A stretch of DNA of 64,000 nucleotides from Umbelopsis ramanniana AG. Lineage: Eukaryota > Mucoromycota > Umbelopsidomycetes > Umbelopsidales > Umbelopsidaceae. The notes under the pieces are model-generated. The model did not search any database. It was not told where the DNA came from and saw only the letters and a list, made by a program, of their open reading frames with translations. Of this stretch, positions 46,642 to 58,528 are shown piece by piece. The translations under genes and the position numbers were made by a program. Each line of letters starts with the position of its first letter. Position 1 is the first letter of the stretch. Location: positions 186,001-250,000 of the forward strand of contig NW_026252112.1 in NCBI RefSeq assembly GCF_025399195.1. Direction: 5' to 3'.

Positions 46642-47167
46642 ATGAATGTGTTCGAGCTTGTGCCTGATCAGCATTCCCTTGACTTGAGTGTCCAGGTAGT
46701 GTCACTCTTGACCAAAGCAACTTATACTCATGAAAAAAGTAAGATGCACAGTTCCAATACGCTATTACTACCGATACTGAGACTGACATTTTTTTTTCTC
46801 CTCTTCTTCCTTCAGCTGGAGAAATTATACAAGTTGCTGAATACTTGGTTGCAGACCCGACAGCGCAAGTCATTTTCAAGGCGGAGGCGGGTAAGTACGA
46901 GTGGCCGTTTGATATACTGAAATGACAGATCGTCTTGCGCAATGATAATGATAGACCTTGACTTTAGATCAAATCCATATGCTAGAACAACATCAACACG
47001 TTCGTCTCTTGAATGCTCGGACAACGGCCCTACATGGCCATCTGAGAATAGTTGTCGACCAGCATGAGAAATTTGGTGGACGCGTTCTCCCCGACACAGA
47101 AGCCATCGATATCCCATTACCATCTAGCCTCCCCAACATATCCGATGTAGAGTTCACATTGTCTTGA
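46642..47167 (+). CDS. Small OB-fold nucleic-acid-binding protein
   Basis: Exons 46642-46738, 46816-46890 and 46968-47167 give 123 residues. The pattern of an OB-fold single-strand binder is visible: a first strand block LDLSVQVVSLL, a linker HEKTGEIIQVAEYLVADPTAQVIF, then the central helix and final strands (HVRLLNARTTALHGHLRIVV). The AEYLVADPTAQVIFKA segment parallels the D-x-T/S-G-x-I/V strand turn of SOSS-B/hSSB and related RPA-like proteins. It is shorter than human SOSS-B and has no extended tail. Possible roles: DNA-damage or telomere single-strand binding, or RNA binding. Partner unknown. The next gene starts 145 bases downstream. Confidence 0.7.
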
Positions 47168-47311
47168 TAAACCCCCCGCCTGTTAATAGCTCTATGTAAT
47201 ATTATGTCAGTGTATAGCCGAAAGCGTAATTTTCAACTAGCCAATTTTCAATCTCATTTTTATTTTCCTCCACAATTTTGCGAGTGCTACGCTCTCAGCA
47301 ATACTCTTACC

Positions 47312-49721
47312 ATGGCTGGTGATCGGTGTTCTGTCTGTGAGCACAATGTATCCGATGCAGCAAAATCAGCACAATGTTTAACATGTCACCATTGTAATCG
47401 AACATTTCATACCTCCTGCCTTCAATTACACCAACTACCTAAAACCCATGATTCATTTTATTGTCAAGATTGCTCAGCTCAGCACGGTCCAATAACGAAC
47501 AAGTCGCCAACTCAGGCCTTGTCCACCACTTCGAAAACAGCAAAGCCCTCATTTTCGGGTGCAGATAAACAAATAATCCGAAAATCAGATAGACAGCACA
47601 CTAAACTTAATTATGCTGACATGAACGAAGGGCTTATGGGAGACGAAAAGATTTGGGAGAAAATCATCAACTCAAAGCAGTTTGCTGTAGACCCTTTCAA
47701 ACGCTATGACGGAGACCAAGTGACCATCGAATTCATACGTCAAAATGGCCTGAATGAACCCATTGTTTTTCCTCACCAAGCTGGCTTGGACATGATGATG
47801 CCCGATTCCAATATCACCGTTCGAGATATTGCCAATTTAGTTGGTAGGTCATTTTGTGTAGTGCTGCAACTGTAGGAGGAAAGCAAACTGACTTTTTCTG
47901 TCTGCCGGAAAAGGTCTGGACACTCCAGTAGATGTCATAGGTAAAAAGCGTTGCACCTTACCATATAGTTATGTATAAATACACCACTGAAAACTTATGC
48001 CATAACCATCAGATGTCGCGACACAAGCAGAGCAGCCCGGCTGGAATATGGCGAAATGGGCAGATTACTTCCACAGTGAAGACCGAGATAGGATACGGAA
48101 TGTCATTAGCTTAGAAATCAGCGGCACCAAATTTGCTGAACGTATTCGCCGACCAAAGCTTGTTCGGTAAGCAATTCTGTTACGAAACACAGGGCATGGC
48201 ATTGCCAGTTATATTAATATTACTTGCTTTAGTGACATGGATTGGATTGACAATGTTTGGCCTGCTGACTTGAAAGTAAATGAATACCCCAAAGTCCAGC
48301 TGTATTGTCTGATGGGGACCAAAAACTCTTATACCGACTTGTAAGTTTTTGCACTACTGAATGTTACATGGACCTTTTAATAACGTACATACTCATTGCT
48401 GTGGACCGTCCTTCAGCCATATTGATTTTGGTGGAACTTCGGTATGTGCTTTATGTTTCTTGTCTTGCAATGTACAACTCTGCCTTACACTCTTTCCGCT
48501 ATAGGTTTTTTACCATATAATATCGGGATCAAAGGTTTTCTATTTTATCCCTCCGACACCAACTAATGTGAGGAAATATGAAAAGTGGAGCTCATCACCA
48601 GACCAACCTACAATATTTCTCGGTGATGAAGTCAAAGAGTGCTACAAAGTGCATATCACGGCTGGTCATACCATGTAAGTACATGCACCGACAGATGGCT
48701 AAGAAACGTCTTGAAGACCTGTTGCTGATAGCATGACAGGATAATTCCATCAGGATGGATACACTCTGTTTTCACGCCAGAAGATTCTATCGTTATAGGA
48801 GGTAATTTTTTACAAGGTTATGCAATGGAACAGCAGCTCGATATATATGAGTTGGAAGATAGGACCGGCGTACCGCAAAAATTCAGATTCCCTTATTTCT
48901 TACGGATGAACTGGTATGCTGCTGAGAAATATGGAAAACTTCTGCAAGGTAACAAAAGTAACATTTATGTGTCGAATAGGCATTTTCATAAGTAACGGTT
49001 TTTTTTATGTATATCTTTATTAGATCATCCAGAACAAGTTAGTACGGTCGAATTGAAAGGGTTGAAGAGGTTGGCAGATTACCTGCTATCAGAGACAGAG
49101 TACCTGGATTCAAAAATGGGCACTACTGACAAACGACGCCAAGTGCGGCAAGACATACCCAGCACTATCAGCGATCCTGTGGGACTTGTCAAGCAGCTTT
49201 CAAATAATGTAGAAGCCGCGCTAGCAAACATACCCACAGTCGCGACACCAACCACCAAGCGCGGTCTCAAGGTCAAGTTGAAAGTACAGCCAACTCCTAG
49301 TACCAAGGAACCGGCAAAGCAACCGCGATTGAAGCTGAAAGTCAAGCAGGTGCCAGCAGGGCGACCGAAAAAAGAGGATGACGACTTTGTATATGATGAT
49401 AGTCAATATTTCGATGAAGAGATTGATGAGGATGTCCTTGCTGCTGAAGACGATGATGATGAGTATGTTCAGGCCGAAGGACAGCGAAAAGCGGTGGCGG
49501 CAAAACGACCCAAACCAGTGGGAACAGCTTCGGGAACACCGACCAAGCGCAAGCATAGCGACAAGAAAACATATCATGACGATAGTAGTGATGACGGTCT
49601 TGGTACTGGCACAGTGAAGGCCAAACGGGTCAGCCAAAAGAATGCAGGCGAAGCAGCAGCTGAGAAGAAAAACAAGGGATCAGTCAAACAACGTTTGCTA
49701 AATCGAATAAAAAAGAAATAG
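47312..49721 (+). CDS. PHD-JmjC histone lysine demethylase (JHD1/KDM2-KDM7 type)
   Basis: Fe(II)/2-oxoglutarate histone demethylase, probably for H3K36 or H3K9 by family. Eight exons, 47312-47843, 47914-47940, 48013-48166, 48233-48340, 48417-48441, 48505-48674, 48740-48948 and 49024-49721, give 640 residues. A PHD finger (residues about 5-58: CSVCEHN, CLTCHHC, FHTSC, FYCQDC) precedes a JmjC domain with HxD in FHIDFGG (split by an intron), the 2-OG lysine in SGSKVFYF and the distal His in SGWIHSVF. The C-terminus is Lys-rich with long acidic repeats (EEIDEDVLAAEDDDDE) and basic nuclear-type clusters, possibly chromatin contacts. An in-frame upstream ATG at 47204 would add 36 residues; 47312 has ACCATGG. 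Confidence 0.9.
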
Positions 49722-49920
49722 TCGTTAGGAGGAGATTCTTTAATGAACAAAACACCAAGATTGTATGTTTCTGAGCAAAAGGATTTTGTTGTTACGGGGA
49801 GATGGTGGGTCTAATGAATCAAACAGGAAGGGAGGCTGGCGGTAAAAAAAAAAAATTACAATACAATAGAAAACCAAAAAGAGCTATTTACCAAGCAAGA
49901 TATGATAGTAGAATGGGAAG

Positions 49921-52900
49921 TTAGGTTCTGCCTCGAATGAGGCCCTGATAGCTAGCACCTTCAACACCCAACATAGGATCATTATTATTAGTAGCGACAT
50001 CCTCTTCGTCATCATCCTCTTCCTCCTCTTCACCATCCGACTGCTTATCTGCATGATTGTTGGTAGCATCTTGGCGAGCTTGTTGCTGCTTTCTTCTCTT
50101 CTTTCGTTGTCGATACATACATTTTTTCAAACTCTGTTTCATCTCCAACATGGTGAATGGTTTGGAAATAAAGTCGTTCATGCCTGCTTCAATACAAATC
50201 TGACGATCTTGCATGGAGGCAGAGGCCGTCAAAGCAATAATATACACGTCATGCACGTTGTTCAGTTCTGTATTAGGAGAATGGCGAGCAGAAATGATCG
50301 ATTTGGTGACTTCGAGACCATCCATTTCCGGCATGTATAGATCCATCTAAACGAGGGGAAAGAAGCGCATTTAGACATGTATCAAAGTGACGCATAGCGT
50401 AAATTACTCGCTCTGCAGCAAACTTACAAATATCAAATCAAATCGGCTTCTTCGCATGGCATCCAGTACCTCACGTCCATTGTTAGCAATTTCGACACCA
50501 GTATAGCCCAGCCGTTTAAGAATACTGATAGCAATCTTTTGATTGAGCACATTATCTTCGGCCAACAAAATCTTGATGGGAAATGAAATGGCTAGATTTT
50601 CTTCGTTCGTGTTGCCTCCGCGCCGCTGATGATGATGTTGCTTAGCCACAGACGCTCGCGATGACCGACTATGGCTTGCAACTTGACCACCGCTCGTTGC
50701 CGTGGTAGTCAACAGGCTGTTAGAGCTACGAGGAGCATTGGATGATGAAGAATCAGAATTTTGACTTGGCGTGCACGTAGTATGGAAAGATTCCCCTGCC
50801 GTTGTGCGTGGTGGTGATGAAGAGAGCGATGGTACATACCCAGATCCGGTGGTTACGCCAGTTTGCGGTTTGAGTCCGGGACTATAACCCGGCGGTCCGG
50901 TGGAAGGTACCCCAACAGCCATGGTTGGGTCTGATTTAGTGCTAGCGGATTGGCCCCTTGATGCACTTGACAACGGTTTAGAGTCCACGTTAATGGCTAC
51001 AGATGGATGCTTGGTATTTGACTGTATTCCTAGATGAAATGACGAAGGGGGTGGTTGAGGTACTGGCCATGTTAAAGGTGGTATAGCTGACTGATGATGA
51101 CCAGTACTAGACTGCAAAGTTTGTGCTAAAGATACAGCAGGTGAGGCAGGTCGTGTGGTATGTGCGACAGGTTGAGAAAAATATCCCTGTGCGTGTGCAG
51201 CATTGTGCGAAGGTGATAAACAGCCAGAAGCTGGCGATGTAAACTCCTGAGACCCATCTGTATTCAATGACTGTGTGCCGCTCGTTCCTTCTGATGAAGT
51301 CGAGCAAGGCGATGGTGGTGATGTGAGTGGTGTCCAGCCATCTGACGATCGATTTCCTGGTGTGTCTGGTTGGTGTGCAGCCACAGCAATGGGAATAGTC
51401 AAAGCAAACCTGGATCCAACACCTTCTTCTGACTCGACCCACAAACCACCGCCCATATGATTAACTAGAGTGCTGGAAATAGCCAAACCAAGACCAGTTC
51501 CGCCGTAACGTCTGGCGGTGGAAATGTCGATTTGAGAAAAGGATTTGAACAGCTTGGGGAGTCGGTCAGAGGGTATGCCGATTCCAGTATCGCGAACTGA
51601 TATCTCTAGAATTACAGTTTGATCAACGCCAATCAAAGCGTCTGTTCCTTCTTGTGAAGGATTTGCCGCCGAAGCTTGTTTGGCTTTTTGTGCTGTAGAC
51701 TCACGGACAGCTCTAGATCGAATATTCTCAATCTTTGCCTCGTACACGGGTTTGCCAGTAATGGAAGAGATGGTGGTAGTGTTTGTTTGCACCGCATTTG
51801 GCACGTACCGTTTGATGTTGACCTCTATATGGCCCTCTTTTGTAAACTATTCAGGTGACAGACAAATTAGTGGAACGATAAAAAAAAAACGCAGCTAAAC
51901 AAAAAAGAAATCACATTACCTTGACAGCATTAGAACAAAGATTCAAAACGATTTGAGTCAACCGCATAGAGTCACCAATCAAGATGTCAGGAACATCTCG
52001 CTCTATCTTCCATACCAGAGGCAATAGGGTTTTGCCCTTCATTACTCGCGGTAAAGGCGAGTTAGCAGACTCCTTGGAGACCCGTGATAGTACTTGTTTC
52101 AAAGAGCTTGAGTCTTCTACGTCGGCTGGACATTCGATTAAATGTACAATTTTATTCTGCAAATTGGTGGTGGCTTGATGACGAGCCATATTGAGCGTAT
52201 CTAGGCGAGAGAAAATTTGTCAGAGGGGTGGTGACCATGTTACAGCTCAACAGAAAAATATATCTCACCTTTCACACATTTTCGAAGGCTAAACTTTCGC
52301 TTTTCAAGCTTCAGCTTTGGATCATGATTGAGTTTGGAGATATCGAGGATATCGTTGATAACCTGGAGGGGTTTTTCATAAAATGAGTTACGAAAGACAA
52401 AATGGGTCGAGGCAGAGACCTAACTATACATACAGTCAAAAGATGATGCCCGCTCGTCTGAATGACTTCCAAATGTTCAGTTTGCTCTTCACTAAGAGTT
52501 TCTCTCTCTTGTAACAGTAGATCGGTTAAAGCGATGACAGCATTCATCGGAGTTCTAAGAAAAGGAGTTAGTGGGGTTCAGAGTAGAAATCCCACTAAGG
52601 GTGTAAATTACCGTATCTCATGGCTCATGTCAGCCAGAAACTTAATCTTATTCTCTGCATCCTGTTTAGCCGCTTCTCGAGTCGACATTAATCGTTCCTC
52701 TTCACGTATCCGTTCCAGTTCTCGACCAGTTCGAAGTTTAACGGCTTCCAGTAATTTCAAGATGTGATGTGCATCCTGAGACGTAATAGGCTTGTCATGT
52801 AGGATACCCATTACGCCAATGCACTCTTTAGGAGGAGTTGGAGGGGTAGAAATAGGAAAGTCTTCAGACGGCGTGATCGGCAAACCAACGGCTACCATGG

Positions 52901-53477
52901 ATTGAAAACCTTGGTAGGCTGGATAGCTTATGGCCAGATCTTGCAGGATGATTTGCTGACCATGCTGAATAGCATGCTGGTGAGGAGTACCTTCGAGCCG
53001 CAACACAGTCTTGAGTGGATCCGACCTATACCAATATAAAAAAAAATTTAAGTATGACGGGTCAGATGTGCTAAGATCACCCAGCTTAGTAGGCATGGCG
53101 TAATGCTGTGTCTCCCGTTGTCTCGCAATATCTAGCTCCCTGGAGACTTACAATGTAACAGCGTCCTTAGGGTTGACATGAAGGGCTCTAATGACCATCA
53201 ATTTGTCCTCTTCGGAAAAGGTGTTTTCTTTTCGGTAAAGGTCCGACTCTTTATATTCTTCATACGACAGTAGCTCGTGAACAAACACACTGCGACATGA
53301 TGTGATGGAAGTGATTTCGGATGCAAGTAAATGCAGGAATCTTAATCCGACATCAGAAAAGGTATTGGTGTATAGCTGTTGTATTTGCGGAGAAAGGTCT
53401 TGGTAGAGAGGAGCCTTCGTCTGGGGTATCGTTAGTGGATTATCTTGATGTTGAATTGCATGGGAAGCCGATTTCAT
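49921..53477 (-). CDS. Soluble hybrid histidine kinase with receiver domain
   Basis: Two-component sensor. Seven exons, 53477-53152, 53025-52612, 52554-52434, 52362-52269, 52200-51920, 51846-50428 and 50346-49921, give 1026 residues. N-terminal about 230 residues look GAF-like and lack membrane segments, so sensing is likely cytosolic. The H-box [14 protein letters not shown] holds the phospho-His. The HATPase has [10 protein letters not shown] (N box), [14 protein letters not shown] and [10 protein letters not shown] long Ser/Thr/Pro-rich linker (about 250 residues) follows, then the receiver: ILLAEDN, phospho-acceptor Asp in [10 protein letters not shown] (at the start of the last exon) and SKPF. 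Phosphorelay would need a separate HPt protein. The tail is poly-Glu/Asp. Convergent with the JmjC gene. Confidence 0.9.
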
Positions 53478-54688
53478 CTCTAGGAGTATAGCAGCGTTGG
53501 GTGTTCCCGCTTGCTTTCTCTTTTATAGTTGAACGAAAGGACAGCCGTTGTGTTCTCCACCTTACTTTGGAGTGGTTGTGTGAAAGGAAAAGTGGGTTGA
53601 TTGATTGAGAGCAGCAGGGAAAATGTTAAAAAAAATAATGAGTCTGCAACCTCTTTTGCAGTACGGCGTTTGAATTTTATGATGACAATATTTGTGCTTA
53701 GATGTAAACTCTCAACCTCTTGTTGTGCTTGAATAACTAGTCATGGTCAACCACTTTATGCTCAACATAACATATAGACACCAGCGTATTTCAGGAACAA
53801 ACAAACGCTAGAAGTGGATAATGTAGCAGTAGGTCGGTAACGCTCACTCATATCTAACATCATAAAAAACTTGGCAAAAGCATATTCAATTCATGATGAC
53901 TTTTAAATCATTATGTCCCTTGTTGCATCAGGGAAGCAGCCTTGCTCTATGGCCCCTTTTCATTTTTTTCATGCAAACTCCTCTGCATGGTCGCTTGCCT
54001 GTCTCCATTACTACGCATGATGGATAGATGCATTCTTCGATAACGTCGTCATCAATGCATATCATAATGACCATCTTAGCCTCGTTGCGCAAAAAGAGAT
54101 AACATACAAAGAGTCGTTTGATGATCGGTTATGGGATAAATCTCATCTATTTCAGGCTCTTTCGTGGATCATCCGTCTGATTTAACTCCATGTAACCATT
54201 TGAAATTCTTATAAAACCGAGAGAAATTACGTATGTGCATAGGATCTGCCAGGTAGGCAGGAATTTCACCAGCGAATGAAGGTTAAAGCATTTACTGAGT
54301 GCGTCTTACCCACACTAGCTTAAAAATCAATGTAAAGACAACGGGTTCATTTCTCAATATATTCCATGAAAAGATTATCTCCACGTTAATGAAGTACGCA
54401 GTAGTTTCACGGACGTTGAACATATCTTTTACGCCTTCTAACATTGGCGCGAATCCCAAAAAATCGCGATTCAAAGTCCTCGCTCTTTCAAAAGTCACTG
54501 CAATTTTTTTTTTTTATGAAATTGTTTACCTTCCCCTTAGCATTACTTCAACATTTCTCATACTTTTTTACATTACGTTCATTCACCACAATATAATAAA
54601 GCGTTCTATTTCATCTCTACCTAAGCTAGTCTGCTTGTTACCTCCTTTCCCCACACCCCTACCCCAAAGCACTCATTCAAAGCCACCA
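53478..54688. other. Intergenic, divergent promoters
   Basis: 1.2 kb between the kinase start and the coiled-coil gene. The forward frame is open for much of 54299-54688 but is T/A-rich leader without protein-like composition. No gene otherwise. Confidence 0.4.
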
Positions 54689-56209
54689 ATGAAGGATTCG
54701 TCCCTTGACATTAGGTGGAAAGACGTAGCTGCGAGATTAAACCCTTTGAATACCTTTTTGCTTTTCCTTATCGTAATTCATTGTTGTTTGACGATGGTAA
54801 GGGAAACGTTAGTGGCCATAGGACATACACCGATTTTATTACCACAATCGGCAGCAAAATATCCAATCATTGTTATTCTTGGCATACTAAATAAAGAATC
54901 CTGCCCCCAAAAAAAATTATATAAAATGATTCATGGCCCTCGGGACATTTTCAAGTGGTTGGCTTTTATCGCTTCTAACGTAATGGAAAATACGGATGGC
55001 TTCATTCGCTTACTCGACGATTTTACAAATATCCGACTATGTCTAAGAGCGCTCCGTGATACGCACCAGTCAGTTCTGACTAGACAAAAGACGTGTCGCA
55101 TTTTCTCACTTGTCTACAACACTGTCAAAGTGGACCAAAACAAGATCCTTTACGCGCAAACACAGTTACTTCGTCGTATTCGTACAGAGCATGCTGAGCT
55201 CAACCAACGCATTGAAACACTTCAGAACAGTCGAACTCATATAGAGCTGGAACTGAATCTTATGGAAGACCACATGAACAGTGCCAGGGACCATGCTCAA
55301 CAGCGTCGAGATAAGAGGAACAAACGAGAACATCAATACAACCAAGCTTATTTTGTTCCGCTTGTGTCTAACTATTGGCAGAAAAAGTATCTTCGGGCTA
55401 GAGATAAAAATGCTACGGCAGAGCAAATGGTTTGTGAGATGAGGGATCGAATTGAACAGTGCCGTGAAGAACTTCGCGAGATTGGACGGGAACTTGGAAA
55501 AATTCAAAAGTTGGCAGCCGACCTCGATCAACAAAAAGGGGAGGCGGAGGCGACAACCGCCACGGTCCAAGAATTTCATCAAAAACTATCTCAAGCGAAT
55601 ATCTTCTGGTCTCGGTTTGCTGGAGGCACTTGTCAGGATTTAATAACCACCATTACCGATTTGGTTTCTTTATTGGAGCGACCGAGAGATACTCGTGCAT
55701 ATTACAATGATGTACAAGCTGCTCTGCAAAATTTTGTCAATATGAATAATGACTATCACGCGGAAGAAGGCTTTGGCCAAGATAATTTTGGGACCATCGA
55801 ATTGGATTATACCTGCTCAAGGTGTAGCCAGTCGCAGCATGGCTGGCCATGCGTTGACAAAGTTCGAAACCAAGACCTATTGTGCCCAACTTGCTATAAG
55901 GAAACTCGACTGAGCATGGTAGTAGAGAAGAAAGTCAACGCTATAGGTGTGAAATTGCTAGGCTCAGAAACTAGTCTCAGCTCAATGGTTGATATTAAAC
56001 GACGATCTGTCCCTATGCACTCTGCCTCTTCCAATAATCTACGACGCAAATCCGCAGCCTCGGATATGCAATCCATTCAAAGCGCTGATAAACCCCTTCT
56101 TAAAAGAAACTTTCTGAAAAGCATGTTCAATATCAGCTCTTCAGCCATACATTCCTCCAATCGAATATCTTCCTTCCATACCCCAAGTCGTGAAAATGTC
56201 GCGGCTTAA
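54689..56209 (+). CDS. Coiled-coil protein with C-terminal zinc-ribbon-like CxxC pairs
   Basis: Start set at ATG 54689 (ACCAATG context) giving 506 residues; the frame is open further upstream but composition is unlike protein. Residues about 15-45 are hydrophobic (NTFLLFLIVIHCCLTM), a possible membrane anchor, or else this stretch contains an unrecognised intron (a GTAAGG donor sits at 54797 and a TACTAAATAAAG-type acceptor near 54894). From about 150 to 320 comes a long charged coiled coil (RIRTEHAELNQRIETLQ..., REELREIGRELGKIQKL). Residues about 370-400 hold two CxxC pairs, CSRCSQSQHGWPC and LLCPTC, likely a zinc site. The tail is Ser/Arg-rich and basic. Family not recognised. Confidence 0.6.
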   Translation: MKDSSLDIRWKDVAARLNPLNTFLLFLIVIHCCLTMVRETLVAIGHTPILLPQSAAKYPIIVILGILNKESCPQKKLYKMIHGPRDIFKWLAFIASNVMENTDGFIRLLDDFTNIRLCLRALRDTHQSVLTRQKTCRIFSLVYNTVKVDQNKILYAQTQLLRRIRTEHAELNQRIETLQNSRTHIELELNLMEDHMNSARDHAQQRRDKRNKREHQYNQAYFVPLVSNYWQKKYLRARDKNATAEQMVCEMRDRIEQCREELREIGRELGKIQKLAADLDQQKGEAEATTATVQEFHQKLSQANIFWSRFAGGTCQDLITTITDLVSLLERPRDTRAYYNDVQAALQNFVNMNNDYHAEEGFGQDNFGTIELDYTCSRCSQSQHGWPCVDKVRNQDLLCPTCYKETRLSMVVEKKVNAIGVKLLGSETSLSSMVDIKRRSVPMHSASSNNLRRKSAASDMQSIQSADKPLLKRNFLKSMFNISSSAIHSSNRISSFHTPSRENVAA

Positions 56210-56312
56210 ACCGAATACCAATAATAAAAGTAAAAAAACTATCAAAAATGGCCATCAGGTGCTTTTAATGCTCACAGCAATAAAGGGAAGAAAACGGGCT
56301 ATACAATTAAAT

Positions 56313-56653
56313 TTAAGCGATAGGGGTTACAGCTTTGCCAGTCTTGGTGATAGTTTCAAGGACTTTTTCTTGGGGAACCGTTGCGTCGACGACAACAAGT
56401 TGCTTTTCAAGATCGATATCAACCTTTTCAACACCTAGTTTCACGATAAACAGTTAGCATGGTCATGATTTGTAATCGGTTGCAGCGATCCTTGCAGGAA
56501 AATTACCCTCGAGCTTGTTGAGTGCGCGGTTCACAGCATTGGAGCAGCCAGAGCAGCTCATTGCGACGGTGTATTTGTATTGCTAATAGTTACGAATGTT
56601 AAGCGCTGTTAGATGATCACAATGTTCGATTTAGGAAAGGTGCTTACAGGCAT
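56313..56653 (-). CDS. ATX1: Copper metallochaperone ATX1-like
   Basis: Delivers Cu(I) to secretory-pathway P-type ATPases. Three tiny exons on the minus strand, 56653-56648, 56582-56507 and 56434-56313, give 67 residues (yeast Atx1 73). The first coding exon is just two codons (ATG CCT). Joined protein begins MPQYKYTVAMSCSGCSNAV, containing the copper-binding MxCxxC motif, then RALNKLEGVEKVDIDLEKQ and TVPQEKVLETITKTGKAV, the beta-alpha-beta-beta-alpha-beta HMA fold. The Lys in KTGKAV at the docking position of Atx1 is present. Coding is invisible as a long reading frame because of the introns. Convergent with the coiled-coil gene about 100 bases away. Confidence 0.93.
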
Positions 56654-58391
56654 TGTTGTCCAGGTATAAGAAAGTAAAGTGATTTGCTCCTGGTCGGGAA
56701 GTCAAGAGATTTTATGTCGTGGCCTGAGCAATTTTTGCGGAACCAGGGACAATTTTTTTTTAACCGTTGGGCTTTTTCAGTAAAATTCGGCATCTGCAGA
56801 GCTTGTTGCTGCCAAATATATTCAAACTTTCGACAAATGGTTTATGATCATACTATTCATGCAATTGACTTGTGGATACAGGGTAAGACTGTGAAGTTAT
56901 ACTAGCAAAGGAGTAGATATTTCTACATCAATTAAAAAAACATTTAGAAGTGATAAGACCTGCCGAACGAGTGAATTCCTATTGCGAAAATTTGTTGTTT
57001 TCGGAGACATGGCTACAGTTTGACCTCTCTGATCATAATGCTCTGCAACGAAGCATCATCAACATGAATGGTGATATTAAATGGAGGCATACGTAAAGAC
57101 GATATTTCACTTTTGTATATTTTTGCTAACCATGATGACAAGGGGAAATTGCGAGCTCAGGATTAATAATTGCGTTTCATTAACTGACTTTTCATATTGG
57201 ATCTGCTTTGTCCAGGTTCACAAAGTTCCACGTCCGTCGATCTGATAAAAAGACCCATGGTATCTAATCTCAGCCTTTGCTTATAACATCCATTCTTTCA
57301 TTTATGTTACCGATTCTCTCGCATTTGTAATGCATGATATGTGCAAGTGCTACTGTTTTTTTATTATGACATTTGAAAGTAGCAAGCGACATCTGAGACT
57401 AGGCAGACTGAATCTCATCAAATCATTAGACAGTTTTCCACCCTATATTTTGGAGAGGAGCGATATGAACCTGAAACATGATATTCTCAGGTCCCCGCCA
57501 TCAGTTGTGCATGCTAATTGAATCTTGATAATAAAGAAATAAGGAAACTTGTTGAAATGGTATCACTAACGTATATTGCTTGAGCTGTATCATGGCTGTA
57601 AATAGATTGAAGAAACAGAATAGAAATCAAAAAATAGATAAGACCAAAATAAAAAAAAAAATCTTCCAGGCGAACTGCGACGGCTTCATATTCAAAGTGA
57701 TCGACGGTCTGTTTGCTTAAAAAACATCGGCCCGTTCGAGCGGACTCGTTACCTTAGCTATAACATGATGGTCCTCGTAAAGATATGTAACTTGATCCGT
57801 TGAAGGCTGTTGTTACATGTCCATTGTGTGCTCCAGCTTGATGGCAAGTACTTGTCTAAACGCTGAAGCATCTATTTATGGATATAAGATCGCATCTTCT
57901 TTTTCCACCGGCGACGGAGCGGTGGCTTGAAACTTTCTACTTCTTTGAGGACCGGGCTTGGAAACCCCAAAAAAAACATGCTATTTCGTAAAGAAAGACT
58001 AGCGCTTCCATGGATTGCCAAAAATCCCATAATTTTTTTTTAAAAAAAAAAATGCAGTGTTGTCAATCCGACAATTTGAAAATGGGATTTTCTATAAGCT
58101 GATGCTGTTTGGGGTATGGGTGACGCTTACTTTTGATGTTAGTGAGATCACTTGGCGTGATGGCTTCCGACGTCACAACTTTCACTTGAGTGAAGCTGAT
58201 TGGTTGGGTTGCTGCCCTGAAACTCAAGCCGAAGGTCTTTGAAACAGAGAGAAAGTGAAACCTTTCAAACATCGAACCTGGTCATTCCTTCCCTTTGACA
58301 AATCGCTTCGTAAACTAGAATCGTTTTTGACACTGGTGAAGTTGCTTTGAATTCCATTCACTCTTCAAGTCTCAGCTCTACATCTCCAAAC
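56654..58391. other. Intergenic, divergent promoters
   Basis: About 1.7 kb between ATX1 and the transcription factor. Short ORFs only. A near-perfect T8/A10 palindrome sits at about 58033-58051. Confidence 0.5.
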
Positions 58392-58495
58392 ATGGAGCTC
58401 AATCAGCAACTGCCAGACCACCCCAATCAGTTGATAGGAGACAATCCTTCAGCGCTGGACCCTTCAACGCAAAATGAACACATTCAACAGTTCTT

Positions 58496-58528
<33 letters not shown>

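Noticed and set aside
54299-54688. Upstream extension of the coiled-coil gene frame
   Set aside because: Open only by chance in T/A-rich sequence; amino-acid composition is leader-like and the ATG at 54689 fits better.
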